In this document: positions 19,241-27,511 of the stretch, one piece after another
Layout of the letters: each line of letters opens with the position of its first letter
How positions within the stretch are numbered: position 1 is the stretch's first letter
The notes under the pieces: model-generated
The model's database searches: none
Seen by the model: only the letters and a program-made list of their open reading frames with translations
What the model was told of the DNA's origin: nothing
Program-made: the position numbers and the translations under genes
NCBI RefSeq assembly: GCF_040365005.1
Contig: NZ_BAABWV010000008.1
Span: 119,952-183,951, forward strand
Reading direction: 5' to 3'
Length of the DNA: 64,000 nucleotides
Source: Antarcticimicrobium sp040365005
Lineage (GTDB): Bacteria; Pseudomonadota; Alphaproteobacteria; Rhodobacterales; Rhodobacteraceae

Positions 19241-20644
19241 TTACCCACCGTCCTTCAGCGCGCCATTGTCCCACTGGCCGCTGGCCTCCTGTCCGGTGCC
19301 ATAGCGCATGGTGCCCTCACCCTGCCGCTTGCCGTTCTTGAAGGTGCCCTCGTAGACATCGCCGTTGGCATAGGTGGCCACGCCCTGACCGCTGATCTCG
19401 CCCTCGGACCAGTCGCCCTTGTAGCGGAACCCGTCGGCCATCACGATTTCGCCGGTGCCATGACGCTGACCATCGACGAACTGGCCGGAATAGACCGAGC
19501 CGTCGGCATAGGTGGCAGTGCCCTGACCGTGGCGCTGGCCGTCCTTCCACTCGCCCTCGTAGCGATAGCCGTCGGCATAGGTCATCACGCCGTAGCCATC
19601 GTTCTTGGCGTTCTTGAACGCCCCCTTGTAGACGATGCCGTTGGCATAGGTGGCGGTGCCCTCGCCGTCGATCACCCCGGCCTGCCACGCGCCTTCGTAG
19701 GTCGAGCCGTCGGGATAGGTGATCTTGCCTTCGCCATCGGCGAGGTCGGCGCGGAACTGCCCCTCGTAGATCGAGCCGTCGGGATAGGTCACGCGGCCCT
19801 GGCCCTCGATCTGCCCGGCCACCCATGAGCCGGTATAGACATAGCCGTCGGCGCCGGTGAAGGTGCCCTGACCGTGGCGGCGGTCGTCAGCAAACTCGCC
19901 CGCGTAGGTATCGCCGTTGGCATAAGTCACCTTGCCGGTGCCTTCGCGCCGGCCGGCGACCAGCTCGCCCTCGTAGACATCGCCGTTGGGCTGGGTCAGC
20001 GTGCCGGTGCCGTTGATCTGCCCGTCGGCCCAGGTGCCGACATAGGTCAGCCCGTCCGGCATCGTCAGCTTGCCCTCGCCGTGGCGCTGGCCGGCGGCGA
20101 TCTCGCCGTCATAGATCGCGCCGTCGGGATAGGTGATCACGCCCTTGCCCTGCTTCTCGCCATCGACCCAGTCGCCCCGGTATTCATAGCCGCCGGGGCT
20201 GGTCATCACGCCGAACCCGTCGTGCTGGGCGTTGCGGAACCCGCCCTCGTAGCGCACGCCGTTGGCATAGACCGCGACCCCTTGGCCGTTGATCACCCCG
20301 TCGGACCACTCGCCCTCATAGGTGCCGCCGTCGGAAAAGGTGATCTTGCCCAGCCCGTTCGGCTTGCCCTTGGCAAAGGCGCCCTCGTAGACCGAGCCGT
20401 TGGGAAAGCGCGCCACGCCCTGGCCCCGGATCTCGCCATCGACCCAGTCGCCGGTGTATTCATAACCGTTGGGCAGCCGATAGGTGCCGGTGCCATGCTG
20501 CAGCCCACCGCGAAAGGTGCCCTCATAGACGCCGCCGATGTCATCCTCGGTGGTCAGGACCTGGGTGTCCTGTGCCGCCGCCGGCATCGGTGCCATCATC
20601 ACCAGACCGGATGTCACCGCGAAAATCGAGCCAAGATGTTTCAT
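19241..20644 (-). CDS. secreted MORN-repeat protein
   Basis: 467 residues. A signal peptide (MKHLGSIFAVTSGLV…PAAAQ) is followed by about 19 MORN units of 23 residues, nearly the whole mature protein. Each has the pattern YxGxWxxGxxxGxGxxxxxxG, e.g. YEYTGDWVDGEIRGQGV. The protein would be an extended beta-sheet rod in the periplasm or on the surface. MORN proteins often bind membranes or act as scaffolds; no enzyme domain is present. ATG 20644 was chosen for the signal peptide and an AGGACATCCT Shine-Dalgarno; the frame opens 19 codons earlier. Confidence 0.9.
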   Translation of the reverse strand: MKHLGSIFAVTSGLVMMAPMPAAAQDTQVLTTEDDIGGVYEGTFRGGLQHGTGTYRLPNGYEYTGDWVDGEIRGQGVARFPNGSVYEGAFAKGKPNGLGKITFSDGGTYEGEWSDGVINGQGVAVYANGVRYEGGFRNAQHDGFGVMTSPGGYEYRGDWVDGEKQGKGVITYPDGAIYDGEIAAGQRHGEGKLTMPDGLTYVGTWADGQINGTGTLTQPNGDVYEGELVAGRREGTGKVTYANGDTYAGEFADDRRHGQGTFTGADGYVYTGSWVAGQIEGQGRVTYPDGSIYEGQFRADLADGEGKITYPDGSTYEGAWQAGVIDGEGTATYANGIVYKGAFKNAKNDGYGVMTYADGYRYEGEWKDGQRHGQGTATYADGSVYSGQFVDGQRHGTGEIVMADGFRYKGDWSEGEISGQGVATYANGDVYEGTFKNGKRQGEGTMRYGTGQEASGQWDNGALKDGG

Positions 20645-20811
20645 AGGATGTCCTGCCGCCCCCTCGTGCCGCGAAACGCCGTGGCGCCCCGCAAAAGCCA
20701 TTAGAAACTAGGCGAGGGGGTGGGTTCAAGCAACGTCTTTTGCGGTGCAAGGCTTTCCCTCGGCACGCGATCTGGTAAACGGCAGGAAACAGCACTTGGA
20801 CCGAGGGCAGG

Positions 20812-22470
20812 ATGACCGACCGTTTCCGCGTGACGCTGGCGCAACTGAACCCCGTCATGGGCGACCTGGAGGGCAACGCCGCCAAGGCGCGCGACGCCTG
20901 GCAAAAGGGGCGCGATGCCGGCGCCGATCTCGTGGCGCTGCCCGAGATGTTCATCGTCGGCTACAACCCGCAGGATCTGCTGCTGAAGCCGGCCTTTCAG
21001 GTCGCCGCGATCGAGGCGGTGCGCAAGCTGGCGGCGGATTGCGCCGACGGCCCGGCGCTGGCCATCGGCGGGCCCTGGGTCGAGGGCGCGCAGCTGTTCA
21101 ACGCCTATTTCATCCTCAAGGGCGGCAAGATCGCCAGTACCGTTCTTAAGCACAACCTGCCCAACGAGATGGTGTTCGACGAGGTGCGCATCTTTGACTC
21201 CGGTCCGCTCGGCGGTCCCTATTCGGTGGGCAACACCCGGATCGGCAGCCCGATCTGCGAAGACGCCTGGCATGAGGACGTGGCCGAGACCCTGGTCGAG
21301 ACCGGGGCCGAGTTCCTGATCGTGCCCAATGGCTCGCCTTATTATCGCGGCAAGCACGACACGCGGCTCAACCACATGGTCGCGCGGGTGGTCGATACCG
21401 GCCTGCCGCTGATCTATCTCAACATGGTGGGCGGGCAGGACGACCAGGTGTTCGACGGCGCCAGCTTTGGCCTGAACCCGGGCGGTGAGCTGGCCTTTCA
21501 GATGCCGCAGTTCGACGCCGCCGTCACCCATGTGGACCTGCACCGCACCCCCGAGGGCTGGCGCATCCTGCCGGGCGAGGAGCATGTGCATGCCTCCGAA
21601 TGGGAGCAGGATTACCAGGTGATGGTGATCGCGCTGCGCGACTACATGGCCAAGACCGGCTTTTCCAAGGTGCTGCTGGGCCTTTCGGGCGGTATCGACT
21701 CGGCCATCGTCGCCACCATCGCCGCCGATGCGCTGGGCCCGGAAAACGTGCGCTGCGTGATGCTGCCCTCGGAGTATACCAGCCGCGAGAGCCTCGAGGA
21801 CGCCGAGGCGGTCGCCAAGGCGCTGGGTTGTCATTACGACTACGTGCCGATTTCGGAGGGGCGCGCCGCGATCACCAACACGCTGGCGCCGCTGTTCGAG
21901 GGGCGCGACCCGGACCTGACCGAGGAAAACATCCAGTCGCGCCTGCGCGGGCTGCTGCTGATGGCGATGTCCAACAAGTTCGGCGAGATGCTTCTGACCA
22001 CCGGCAACAAGTCCGAGGTGGCGGTCGGTTATGCCACCATCTATGGCGACATGGCCGGGGGGTACAATCCGATCAAGGATTTGTACAAGACCCGCGTGTT
22101 CGAGACCTGCCGCTGGCGCAACGAGAACCACCGGGACTGGATGAAGGCGCCGGCGGGCGAGGTGATCCCGCAGCGGATCATCACCAAACCGCCCAGCGCC
22201 GAGTTGCGCCCGGACCAGAAGGACAGCAACAGCCTGCCCGAATACGACGAGCTGGACGCGATCCTCGATATCCTGGTCGACCGCGACGGCTCGATCGCCG
22301 ATTGCGTCGCCGCCGGCTTCGACAGGGCCACCGCGAAGAAGGTCGAGCATCTGCTTTACATCAGCGAATACAAGCGGTTCCAGTCGGCTCCGGGGGCGCG
22401 GCTGACCAACCGGGCGTTCTGGCTGGATCGGCGCTATCCCATCGTCAACCGCTGGCGCGACCCGTCCTGA
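20812..22470 (+). CDS. nadE: glutamine-dependent NAD+ synthase
   Basis: 552 residues, last step of NAD synthesis: amidates nicotinate adenine dinucleotide. The N-terminal nitrilase-type glutaminase (1-~270) shows the Glu-Lys-Cys triad in LPEMFIVGYNPQD, LKHNLPN and SPICEDAW. The C-terminal synthetase has the ATP PP-loop GLSGGIDSAIVATIAADALG and the TGNKSEVAVGYATIYGDMAGG motif. It runs on ammonia taken from glutamine through an internal channel. ATG 20812 follows GAGGGCAGG. Confidence 0.97.
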   Translation: MTDRFRVTLAQLNPVMGDLEGNAAKARDAWQKGRDAGADLVALPEMFIVGYNPQDLLLKPAFQVAAIEAVRKLAADCADGPALAIGGPWVEGAQLFNAYFILKGGKIASTVLKHNLPNEMVFDEVRIFDSGPLGGPYSVGNTRIGSPICEDAWHEDVAETLVETGAEFLIVPNGSPYYRGKHDTRLNHMVARVVDTGLPLIYLNMVGGQDDQVFDGASFGLNPGGELAFQMPQFDAAVTHVDLHRTPEGWRILPGEEHVHASEWEQDYQVMVIALRDYMAKTGFSKVLLGLSGGIDSAIVATIAADALGPENVRCVMLPSEYTSRESLEDAEAVAKALGCHYDYVPISEGRAAITNTLAPLFEGRDPDLTEENIQSRLRGLLLMAMSNKFGEMLLTTGNKSEVAVGYATIYGDMAGGYNPIKDLYKTRVFETCRWRNENHRDWMKAPAGEVIPQRIITKPPSAELRPDQKDSNSLPEYDELDAILDILVDRDGSIADCVAAGFDRATAKKVEHLLYISEYKRFQSAPGARLTNRAFWLDRRYPIVNRWRDPS

Positions 22471-22547
22471 CCGGGGGGGCGGGCCAGCGTTGCGGGGTGC
22501 GGCAAGAATCCTGATGCGGCCGCCGCCGGGGCGGCTATAGTCCGGCC

Positions 22548-23879
22548 ATGCCTGGTCCCACTCTCGATCCCGTCTCCTCCGATCTCCGCCTGCCCGCACG
22601 TACCGACGTGGTGGTGATCGGCGGTGGCATCATCGGCGCCTCCACCGCGCTGGAACTGGCCGAACGCGGGCTGTCGGTGCTGCTGTGCGAAAAGGGCCAG
22701 ATCGGCGGCGAACAGTCGAGCCGCAACTGGGGCTGGGTGCGGCTGTCGATGCGCGACCCGCGCGAGATCCCGCTGATGCTCGAGGCGATCCGCCTCTGGG
22801 AGGGGCTGGAGGACCGCACCGGGCGGCGCACCGGGTATCGCAAGAGCGGCATCCTCTACACCTCGAGCAGCGCCAGGTCCCTTGGCCAGCGTGCCCGCTG
22901 GGCCGAGAACCTGGCCCCCTACCAGGCCGAGGCGCGGATGCTGCCGGGGGCCGAACTGGACGCGCTGTTGCCCGGTCACCGGCTGGATCTGAAAGGGGCG
23001 CTTTACACCCCCGGTGACGGCCGGGCCGAGCCGCAATGGGCCGCGCCCGCGATTGCCGGGGCGGCGCAGGACGCTGGCGCGGTGGTGATGACCGGCTGCG
23101 CGGTGCGCAGCCTCGACATGGTGGCAGGACAGGTTGCGGGTGTGATCACGGAACGGGGTCGTGTGGCCTGTGACGCGGTGGTGCTGGCGGGCGGGGCATG
23201 GTCGCGGCTGTTCGCGGGCAATGCCGGGGTGTACCTGCCGCAGCTCAAGGTGCTGAACACGGTGATGCGCACCGCGCCGGTCGCGGAGGGACCGGAAACC
23301 GCCCTTTGGACCGATGGGTTCGCGATGCGCAGGCGCGCCGATGGCGGCTATACCGTGGCCTCGGGCACCGAGAACACCGTCGACCTCGTGCCCGACAGCT
23401 TTCGCCTTGCCCGCGCCTTCCTGCCGGCGCTGCGCCACGAATGGTCAAGCCTGCGGTTCCGCCTGTCCGGGCGCTGGGGCGAAGAGGCCGGGCAGGCGCG
23501 CCACTGGCGCCCCGACGAGATCACGCCGTTCGAGGCCTGTCGCATCCTTGACCCTGACCCGTCGCCGCGAGCGTTGCGCGCGAGTTGGGCCGCGGCGCGG
23601 CGGGCCTTCCCGGTGCTGGAGGGGGCCGAGATGGTGCAAAGCTGGGCCGGGCTGATCGACGTGACCCCCGATGCGATCCCGGTGATCTCGGGCGTCGACA
23701 GCGTACCGGGGCTGCATGTGGCAACGGGGTTTTCCGGCCATGGTTTCGGCATCGGACCGGCGGCAGGGCGGCTGATGGCCGATCTGGTGACCGGCGCCAG
23801 CCCGGTGGTGGACCCGTCCGCGTTTCGCCTGTCGCGATTCACCGATGGCAGCCGGGTCCACCCCGATCCCGGGTATTGA
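22548..23879 (+). CDS. FAD-dependent oxidoreductase, DadA/glycine oxidase-like
   Basis: 443 residues, DAO family. The N-terminal dinucleotide-binding motif is VVVIGGGIIGASTALELAERG, with the second FAD element EKGQIGGEQSSRNWGW. The C-terminal GXXXXTPD-like motif is AGLIDVTPDAIPVI, then ATGFSGHGFGIGPAAGRLMADL. It probably oxidises an amino acid or N-methylated amine. Substrate is not resolved. A CTATAG -10-like box lies 13-18 bp before the ATG. Confidence 0.85.
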   Translation: MPGPTLDPVSSDLRLPARTDVVVIGGGIIGASTALELAERGLSVLLCEKGQIGGEQSSRNWGWVRLSMRDPREIPLMLEAIRLWEGLEDRTGRRTGYRKSGILYTSSSARSLGQRARWAENLAPYQAEARMLPGAELDALLPGHRLDLKGALYTPGDGRAEPQWAAPAIAGAAQDAGAVVMTGCAVRSLDMVAGQVAGVITERGRVACDAVVLAGGAWSRLFAGNAGVYLPQLKVLNTVMRTAPVAEGPETALWTDGFAMRRRADGGYTVASGTENTVDLVPDSFRLARAFLPALRHEWSSLRFRLSGRWGEEAGQARHWRPDEITPFEACRILDPDPSPRALRASWAAARRAFPVLEGAEMVQSWAGLIDVTPDAIPVISGVDSVPGLHVATGFSGHGFGIGPAAGRLMADLVTGASPVVDPSAFRLSRFTDGSRVHPDPGY

Positions 23880-23902
23880 GGGGGCGCCTGCGCGGCGCCC
23901 CC
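23880..23902. terminator. bidirectional terminator hairpin
   Basis: GGGGGCGCC-TGCGC-GGCGCCCCC, a perfect 9-bp stem between two convergent genes. T-tracts are lacking. Confidence 0.6.
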
Positions 23903-23919
23903 GGCTTGGCGAGCAGCCC

Positions 23920-24852
23920 CTACATCATCTGGTAGCTGACCGGCACGAAGCGGAATCCGTCGCCGCGGGGCTCGACGAAACCGGCGGCGGGGAAGGGCAT
24001 GTGATAGCCGATCATCGGCACCCGGTCGGCGGCCAGCATGCCCAGCACCTTGCGGCGCGCGGCGGTGGCGGCGGCTTTGTCCATGTCGAATTGCACCTCC
24101 CACTCGGGGTGGGCAAAGGACCAGACGTAATGGTTGGCGAGGTCCGCGGCCAGCACCAGCCGCTTGCCCGCGCTTTCCAGGTGGAACGACATGTGCCCCG
24201 GCGTATGTCCGAAACTGGCCAGCGCGGTGATGCCCGGCGCCACCTCGGCCCCGTCCTCGAGAAAGGTCATCTTCTCGGTCAGTGGTGTCACGTTCTTGGC
24301 CACCAGGTCGCCGACCCGGTTGCCCGCATCCATCTTGGCCCAGAAATCGTATTCGACCCGGCCGGTGACATAGCGCGCATTGGCAAAGGTCGGCGCACCG
24401 TCGGTCATCATCCCGCCGATGTGGTCAGGGTGCATGTGGGTCAGCACGACAACGTCGATCTGGTCGGGGGTGACCCCGGCCTCGGCCAGGGCGCTTGCGA
24501 TGCCGCCCTTGCCCAGCCCGGTGTCGAACAGGATCTTTTGCCCGCCGACCTCGACGAGGGAGGGGGTGAAATAGAACTGCGCCATGTCGGCGGGAATGAA
24601 ATTCTGCGCCGACACTTCGGCAAATTCCTCGTCGCTGGCACCGCCGCCGAAGATCGCCTGGGCGCCGTCGCGCGGCAGGCTGCCGTCCAGAAGGGTGGTC
24701 ACCGACATCTCGCCCAGCGAAAAGGCCCGGGCGTGCGGCATGGCGGGTTTGCCGGCGTGGGAGCCGGCGGCAACGCGGGTGGCTGCACTGGCGGCCAGCG
24801 GAAGCGCGGCGGCCCCGGTCAGGGCGGCGCGGCGGGTCAGTCTGATGGTCAT
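23920..24852 (-). CDS. Tat-exported metallo-beta-lactamase-fold hydrolase
   Basis: 310 residues. The N-terminus has a twin-arginine signal (LTRRAALTGAAALPLAASA). The metal site is THMHPDHIGGMM, with further His ligands in SFGHTPGHMSFH and near the C-terminus (IGYHMPFP). It resembles lactonase/quorum-quenching-type MBL enzymes of proteobacteria; the substrate is unknown. ATG 24852 follows GAGGAGCCGATCC. The open frame continues far upstream over an intergenic gap and antisense to gltX, which I reject as coding. Confidence 0.88.
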   Translation of the reverse strand: MTIRLTRRAALTGAAALPLAASAATRVAAGSHAGKPAMPHARAFSLGEMSVTTLLDGSLPRDGAQAIFGGGASDEEFAEVSAQNFIPADMAQFYFTPSLVEVGGQKILFDTGLGKGGIASALAEAGVTPDQIDVVVLTHMHPDHIGGMMTDGAPTFANARYVTGRVEYDFWAKMDAGNRVGDLVAKNVTPLTEKMTFLEDGAEVAPGITALASFGHTPGHMSFHLESAGKRLVLAADLANHYVWSFAHPEWEVQFDMDKAAATAARRKVLGMLAADRVPMIGYHMPFPAAGFVEPRGDGFRFVPVSYQMM

Positions 24853-25038
24853 GGATCGGCTCCTCGTTGAACTATCGAAACCAATATAGCGCGAACGGCT
24901 TGCAAGCCCTGTGCGAATTCGCAGGCGGAAATGTGTGAATTTGCATGAGCGGGTGCGGATGCCCGGGGCCGGCGGGGCGCTGGCAACTGGACAATTCCGT
25001 GCCCCTGTGACAAACGGCGCCCAACAGGAGACGCCCCC

Positions 25039-26364
25039 ATGACAACCACCCGTTTCGCCCCGTCGCCCACCGGCTATATCCACGTCGGCAACCTGCGCAC
25101 CGCGCTGATGAACTTCCTGATCGCCCGCAAGGCCGGCGGCACCTTCATCCTGCGGATCGACGACACCGACCAGGAACGTTCCAAGCAGGAATACATCGAC
25201 GGCATCCAGCGGGACCTGGAATGGCTGGGGATCACCTGGGACCGGATCGAATACCAGTCCAAGCGGCTCGACCGTTATGCCGAGGCCGCCGATAAGCTGC
25301 GCGAGATGGGCCGCTTTTACGAGGCGTTCGAGACGCCGACCGAGTTGGACCTCAAGCGTAAGAAGCAGCTCAACATGGGCAAGCCGCCGGTCTATGACCG
25401 CGCCGCTCTGTCGCTGTCCGACGCCGAGAAGGAGGCGCTGCGCGCCGAACGTGGCAACGGGGTCTGGCGCTTCAAGCTGGATCACCAGCGGATCGAATGG
25501 ACCGACGGTATCCTTGGCGACATCTCCATCGACGCCGCCAGCGTCAGCGACCCGGTGCTGATCCGGGGCGACGGGCAGGTGTTGTACACCATCGCCTCGG
25601 TGGTAGACGATACCGAGATGGGGGTGACCAATGTGGTGCGCGGATCGGACCACGTGACCAACACCGCCACCCAGATCCAGATCATCGAGGCGCTGGGCGG
25701 CACCGTTCCCGCGTTTGCCCATCACAGCCTGCTGACCGGCCCGCAGGGCGAGGCGCTGTCGAAACGACTGGGCGTGCTGTCGTTGCGCGACCTGCGCGAC
25801 CAGGGGGTGCAGCCGATGGCGCTGCTGTCGCTGATGGCGCGGCTGGGTTCCTCCGACCCGGTGGAGTTGCGCAGCGACATGGCCGAGCTGATCGAGGGGT
25901 TCGACATCGCCCGTTTCGGCGCGGCCCCGACCAAGTTCGACGAGAACGACCTGTTCCCGCTGACCGCGCGCTACCTGCAGTCGCTGCCGCTCTCGGCGGT
26001 GAAGGACAGCGTCGCGGCGGCCGGTGTGCCCGAGGACCTGGCCGAGCCGTTCTGGCTGATGGCGCGGGAGAACATCAGCACCCTGAACGACCTGGAAGAG
26101 TGGTGGACCCTGTGCCGCGATGGCGCCGAGCCGCTGATCGACGAGGCCGACAAGGATTTCATCGCCGAGGCGATGGAGATGCTGCCCGAACTGCCCTTCA
26201 CCGAAACCACATGGTCGGAATGGACCGGGGCGGTGAAACAGGCCACCGGGCGCAAGGGCAAGGGGCTGTTCATGCCGCTGCGCAAGGCGCTGACCGGCCG
26301 TGAACGCGGTCCGGAAATGGCCACGCTGATGCCGCTGCTACAAAAGGTTCGCGGGCGCGGCTGA
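25039..26364 (+). CDS. gltX: glutamyl-tRNA synthetase (short form)
   Basis: 441 residues, class I synthetase. The HIGH-type motif is SPTGYIHVGNLRTALMN and the KMSKS counterpart is EALSKRLG. At 441 residues it is the shorter of the two GltX forms typical of alphaproteobacteria. In organisms with two copies, one often charges tRNA-Gln with Glu for later amidation. Whether this copy does so cannot be read from sequence. ATG 25039 follows AGGAGACGCCCCC. Confidence 0.95.
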   Translation: MTTTRFAPSPTGYIHVGNLRTALMNFLIARKAGGTFILRIDDTDQERSKQEYIDGIQRDLEWLGITWDRIEYQSKRLDRYAEAADKLREMGRFYEAFETPTELDLKRKKQLNMGKPPVYDRAALSLSDAEKEALRAERGNGVWRFKLDHQRIEWTDGILGDISIDAASVSDPVLIRGDGQVLYTIASVVDDTEMGVTNVVRGSDHVTNTATQIQIIEALGGTVPAFAHHSLLTGPQGEALSKRLGVLSLRDLRDQGVQPMALLSLMARLGSSDPVELRSDMAELIEGFDIARFGAAPTKFDENDLFPLTARYLQSLPLSAVKDSVAAAGVPEDLAEPFWLMARENISTLNDLEEWWTLCRDGAEPLIDEADKDFIAEAMEMLPELPFTETTWSEWTGAVKQATGRKGKGLFMPLRKALTGRERGPEMATLMPLLQKVRGRG

Positions 26365-26372
26365 TCCGCCGA

Positions 26373-26393
26373 AGGGGGCCGGTCAGGCCCCCT
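26373..26393. terminator. bidirectional terminator overlapping a gene end
   Basis: AGGGGGCC-GGTCA-GGCCCCCT is an 8-bp perfect stem between the convergent gltX and cyclotransferase genes. It includes the last codons of the latter. Confidence 0.55.
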
Positions 26394-26952
26394 CGACGAT
26401 GCGCGCGCCGATCGCAGCCAGCCGGTCGTCGACAAAACCGGTTTCCTCGGCGCGCAGTTTCTGGTGGCGCGGATAGCGCGGCGCGGCGCGGTCGTTCAGG
26501 ATCGGGGCGTCCCAGCCGTCGGTGGTGGTAAAGAACCGCTCGGCCCCCTCGCGCCCGAACTCGCGCAGATAACCCTGCACCACCACGTCGAGATAGCTCA
26601 GCAGGATCGGATAGGCCCGGCTGGGCGGCTGGTGGCGATGCGCGGGCACGGCATAGACCGCGATCTCGATCTCGTGCTTGACGAAATGGGTCACGCTGTC
26701 GGTCGCAGGCACCCGGTCATAGGCCCATTCGCGTTCGTCCAGCTTGTCCCAGTCGCCGCCGGGCACATGGGCGATCATGCCCTCGATCTCGGTTTGCGGA
26801 TCGGGAATCGCGGTCAGGAAGGCCACCTCGCGCAGGTCGGTATGCCGCCAGGCCCGCCGCCAGCCTTTCAGCCGCGCCGGGCGCGGGTCGGAAAAGTCGT
26901 GGGTGGCGGCGTTCACAAGGCTGCCGTAGCCAAAGAAGTAGGGGTCTGCCAT
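26383..26952 (-). CDS. gamma-glutamylcyclotransferase-family protein
   Basis: 189 residues. The family nucleotide-like loop FFGYGSLVN sits at the N-terminus and a central acidic residue in DWDKLDEREWAYDRV corresponds to the catalytic Glu. GGCT/ChaC-type enzymes split gamma-glutamyl peptides to 5-oxoproline, e.g. in glutathione turnover. The exact substrate is not resolved. ATG 26952 starts right at the conserved motif; an ATG ten codons earlier is less likely. It is divergent from an NsrR-like regulator across a 107-bp gap with inverted repeats. Confidence 0.85.
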   Translation of the reverse strand: MADPYFFGYGSLVNAATHDFSDPRPARLKGWRRAWRHTDLREVAFLTAIPDPQTEIEGMIAHVPGGDWDKLDEREWAYDRVPATDSVTHFVKHEIEIAVYAVPAHRHQPPSRAYPILLSYLDVVVQGYLREFGREGAERFFTTTDGWDAPILNDRAAPRYPRHQKLRAEETGFVDDRLAAIGARIVEGA

Positions 26953-27005
26953 GGGCGGTTGTCCCGATTGCCTGTATTCCAATTGATGTATGTCAAACCG
27001 GATTT

Positions 27006-27044
27006 CTCGGAAAGGTGCAATAAAACCTTATCATTTATTCCGAG
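27006..27044. promoter_or_regulatory. nested inverted repeats in a divergent promoter region
   Basis: CTCGGAA (27006-27012) and TTCCGAG (27038-27044) form an outer dyad. AAGGT (27012-27016) and ACCTT (27025-27029) form an inner one. Both lie in AT-rich DNA just before the Rrf2 gene, facing the divergent cyclotransferase. They could be an operator for that regulator or a 5'-UTR hairpin. Confidence 0.45.
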
Positions 27045-27059
27045 GGGGGGCTTCTGATC

Positions 27060-27506
27060 ATGCGCATCACCAAAAGGACCAACATCGCCATACGTCTCTT
27101 GATGTATTGCGCGACCCACGATGATCGGTTGGTCACGAAATCGGAAATCGCCACCAGTTGCAACGTGTCGGAAAACCACCTGGCCCAGGTGATCAACCAG
27201 CTGAGCCAGCTCAACTACCTGCGGACCCAGCGCGGCCGCAACGGCGGCATGAGCCTGGCGCGCCCGGCCGAGCAGATCCGCATCGGCGAGGTGTTCCGCC
27301 TGCTGGAGGGCGGGCTGCCGCTGGCCGAGTGTTTCGCCGATGCCGACAACACCTGCCCTCTGGTGTCCGCCTGCCGGTTGCGGCTGGCGCTGATCGACGC
27401 GGCGCAGGCGTTTTATGCCTCGCTGGACGAGGTCACGCTCGACGCGCTGATCTGCGACAACCTCGATCTGACGAAGCTGTTGCAGCCGGTGACCTGCGGG
27501 CGCTGA
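27060..27506 (+). CDS. Rrf2-family regulator, NsrR-like
   Basis: 148 residues. The winged-helix DNA-binding region spans about 1-80 (KSEIATSCNVSENHLAQVINQL, then RGRNGGMSLARP). Three cysteines spaced C-x7-C-x5-C (AECFADADNTCPLVSACRL) match the cluster-binding loop of NsrR, which holds an Fe-S cluster and senses nitric oxide. NO sensing is inferred from this spacing only. ATG follows GAGGGGGGC. It probably autoregulates through the inverted repeats just upstream. Confidence 0.88.
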   Translation: MRITKRTNIAIRLLMYCATHDDRLVTKSEIATSCNVSENHLAQVINQLSQLNYLRTQRGRNGGMSLARPAEQIRIGEVFRLLEGGLPLAECFADADNTCPLVSACRLRLALIDAAQAFYASLDEVTLDALICDNLDLTKLLQPVTCGR

Positions 27507-27511
27507 TCCGA

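Noticed and set aside
19241..20644. DNA tandem repeats or a CRISPR-like array
   Set aside because: The periodicity comes from 23-residue MORN units in a coding frame; the nucleotide repeats are diverged and there are no unique spacers.
20701..22599. 632-codon frame antisense to nadE
   Set aside because: nadE is certain; the opposite frame has no recognisable domain.
24853..25725. Upstream extension of the MBL-fold frame
   Set aside because: It covers an intergenic gap and the antisense of gltX. The Tat signal begins at 24852.
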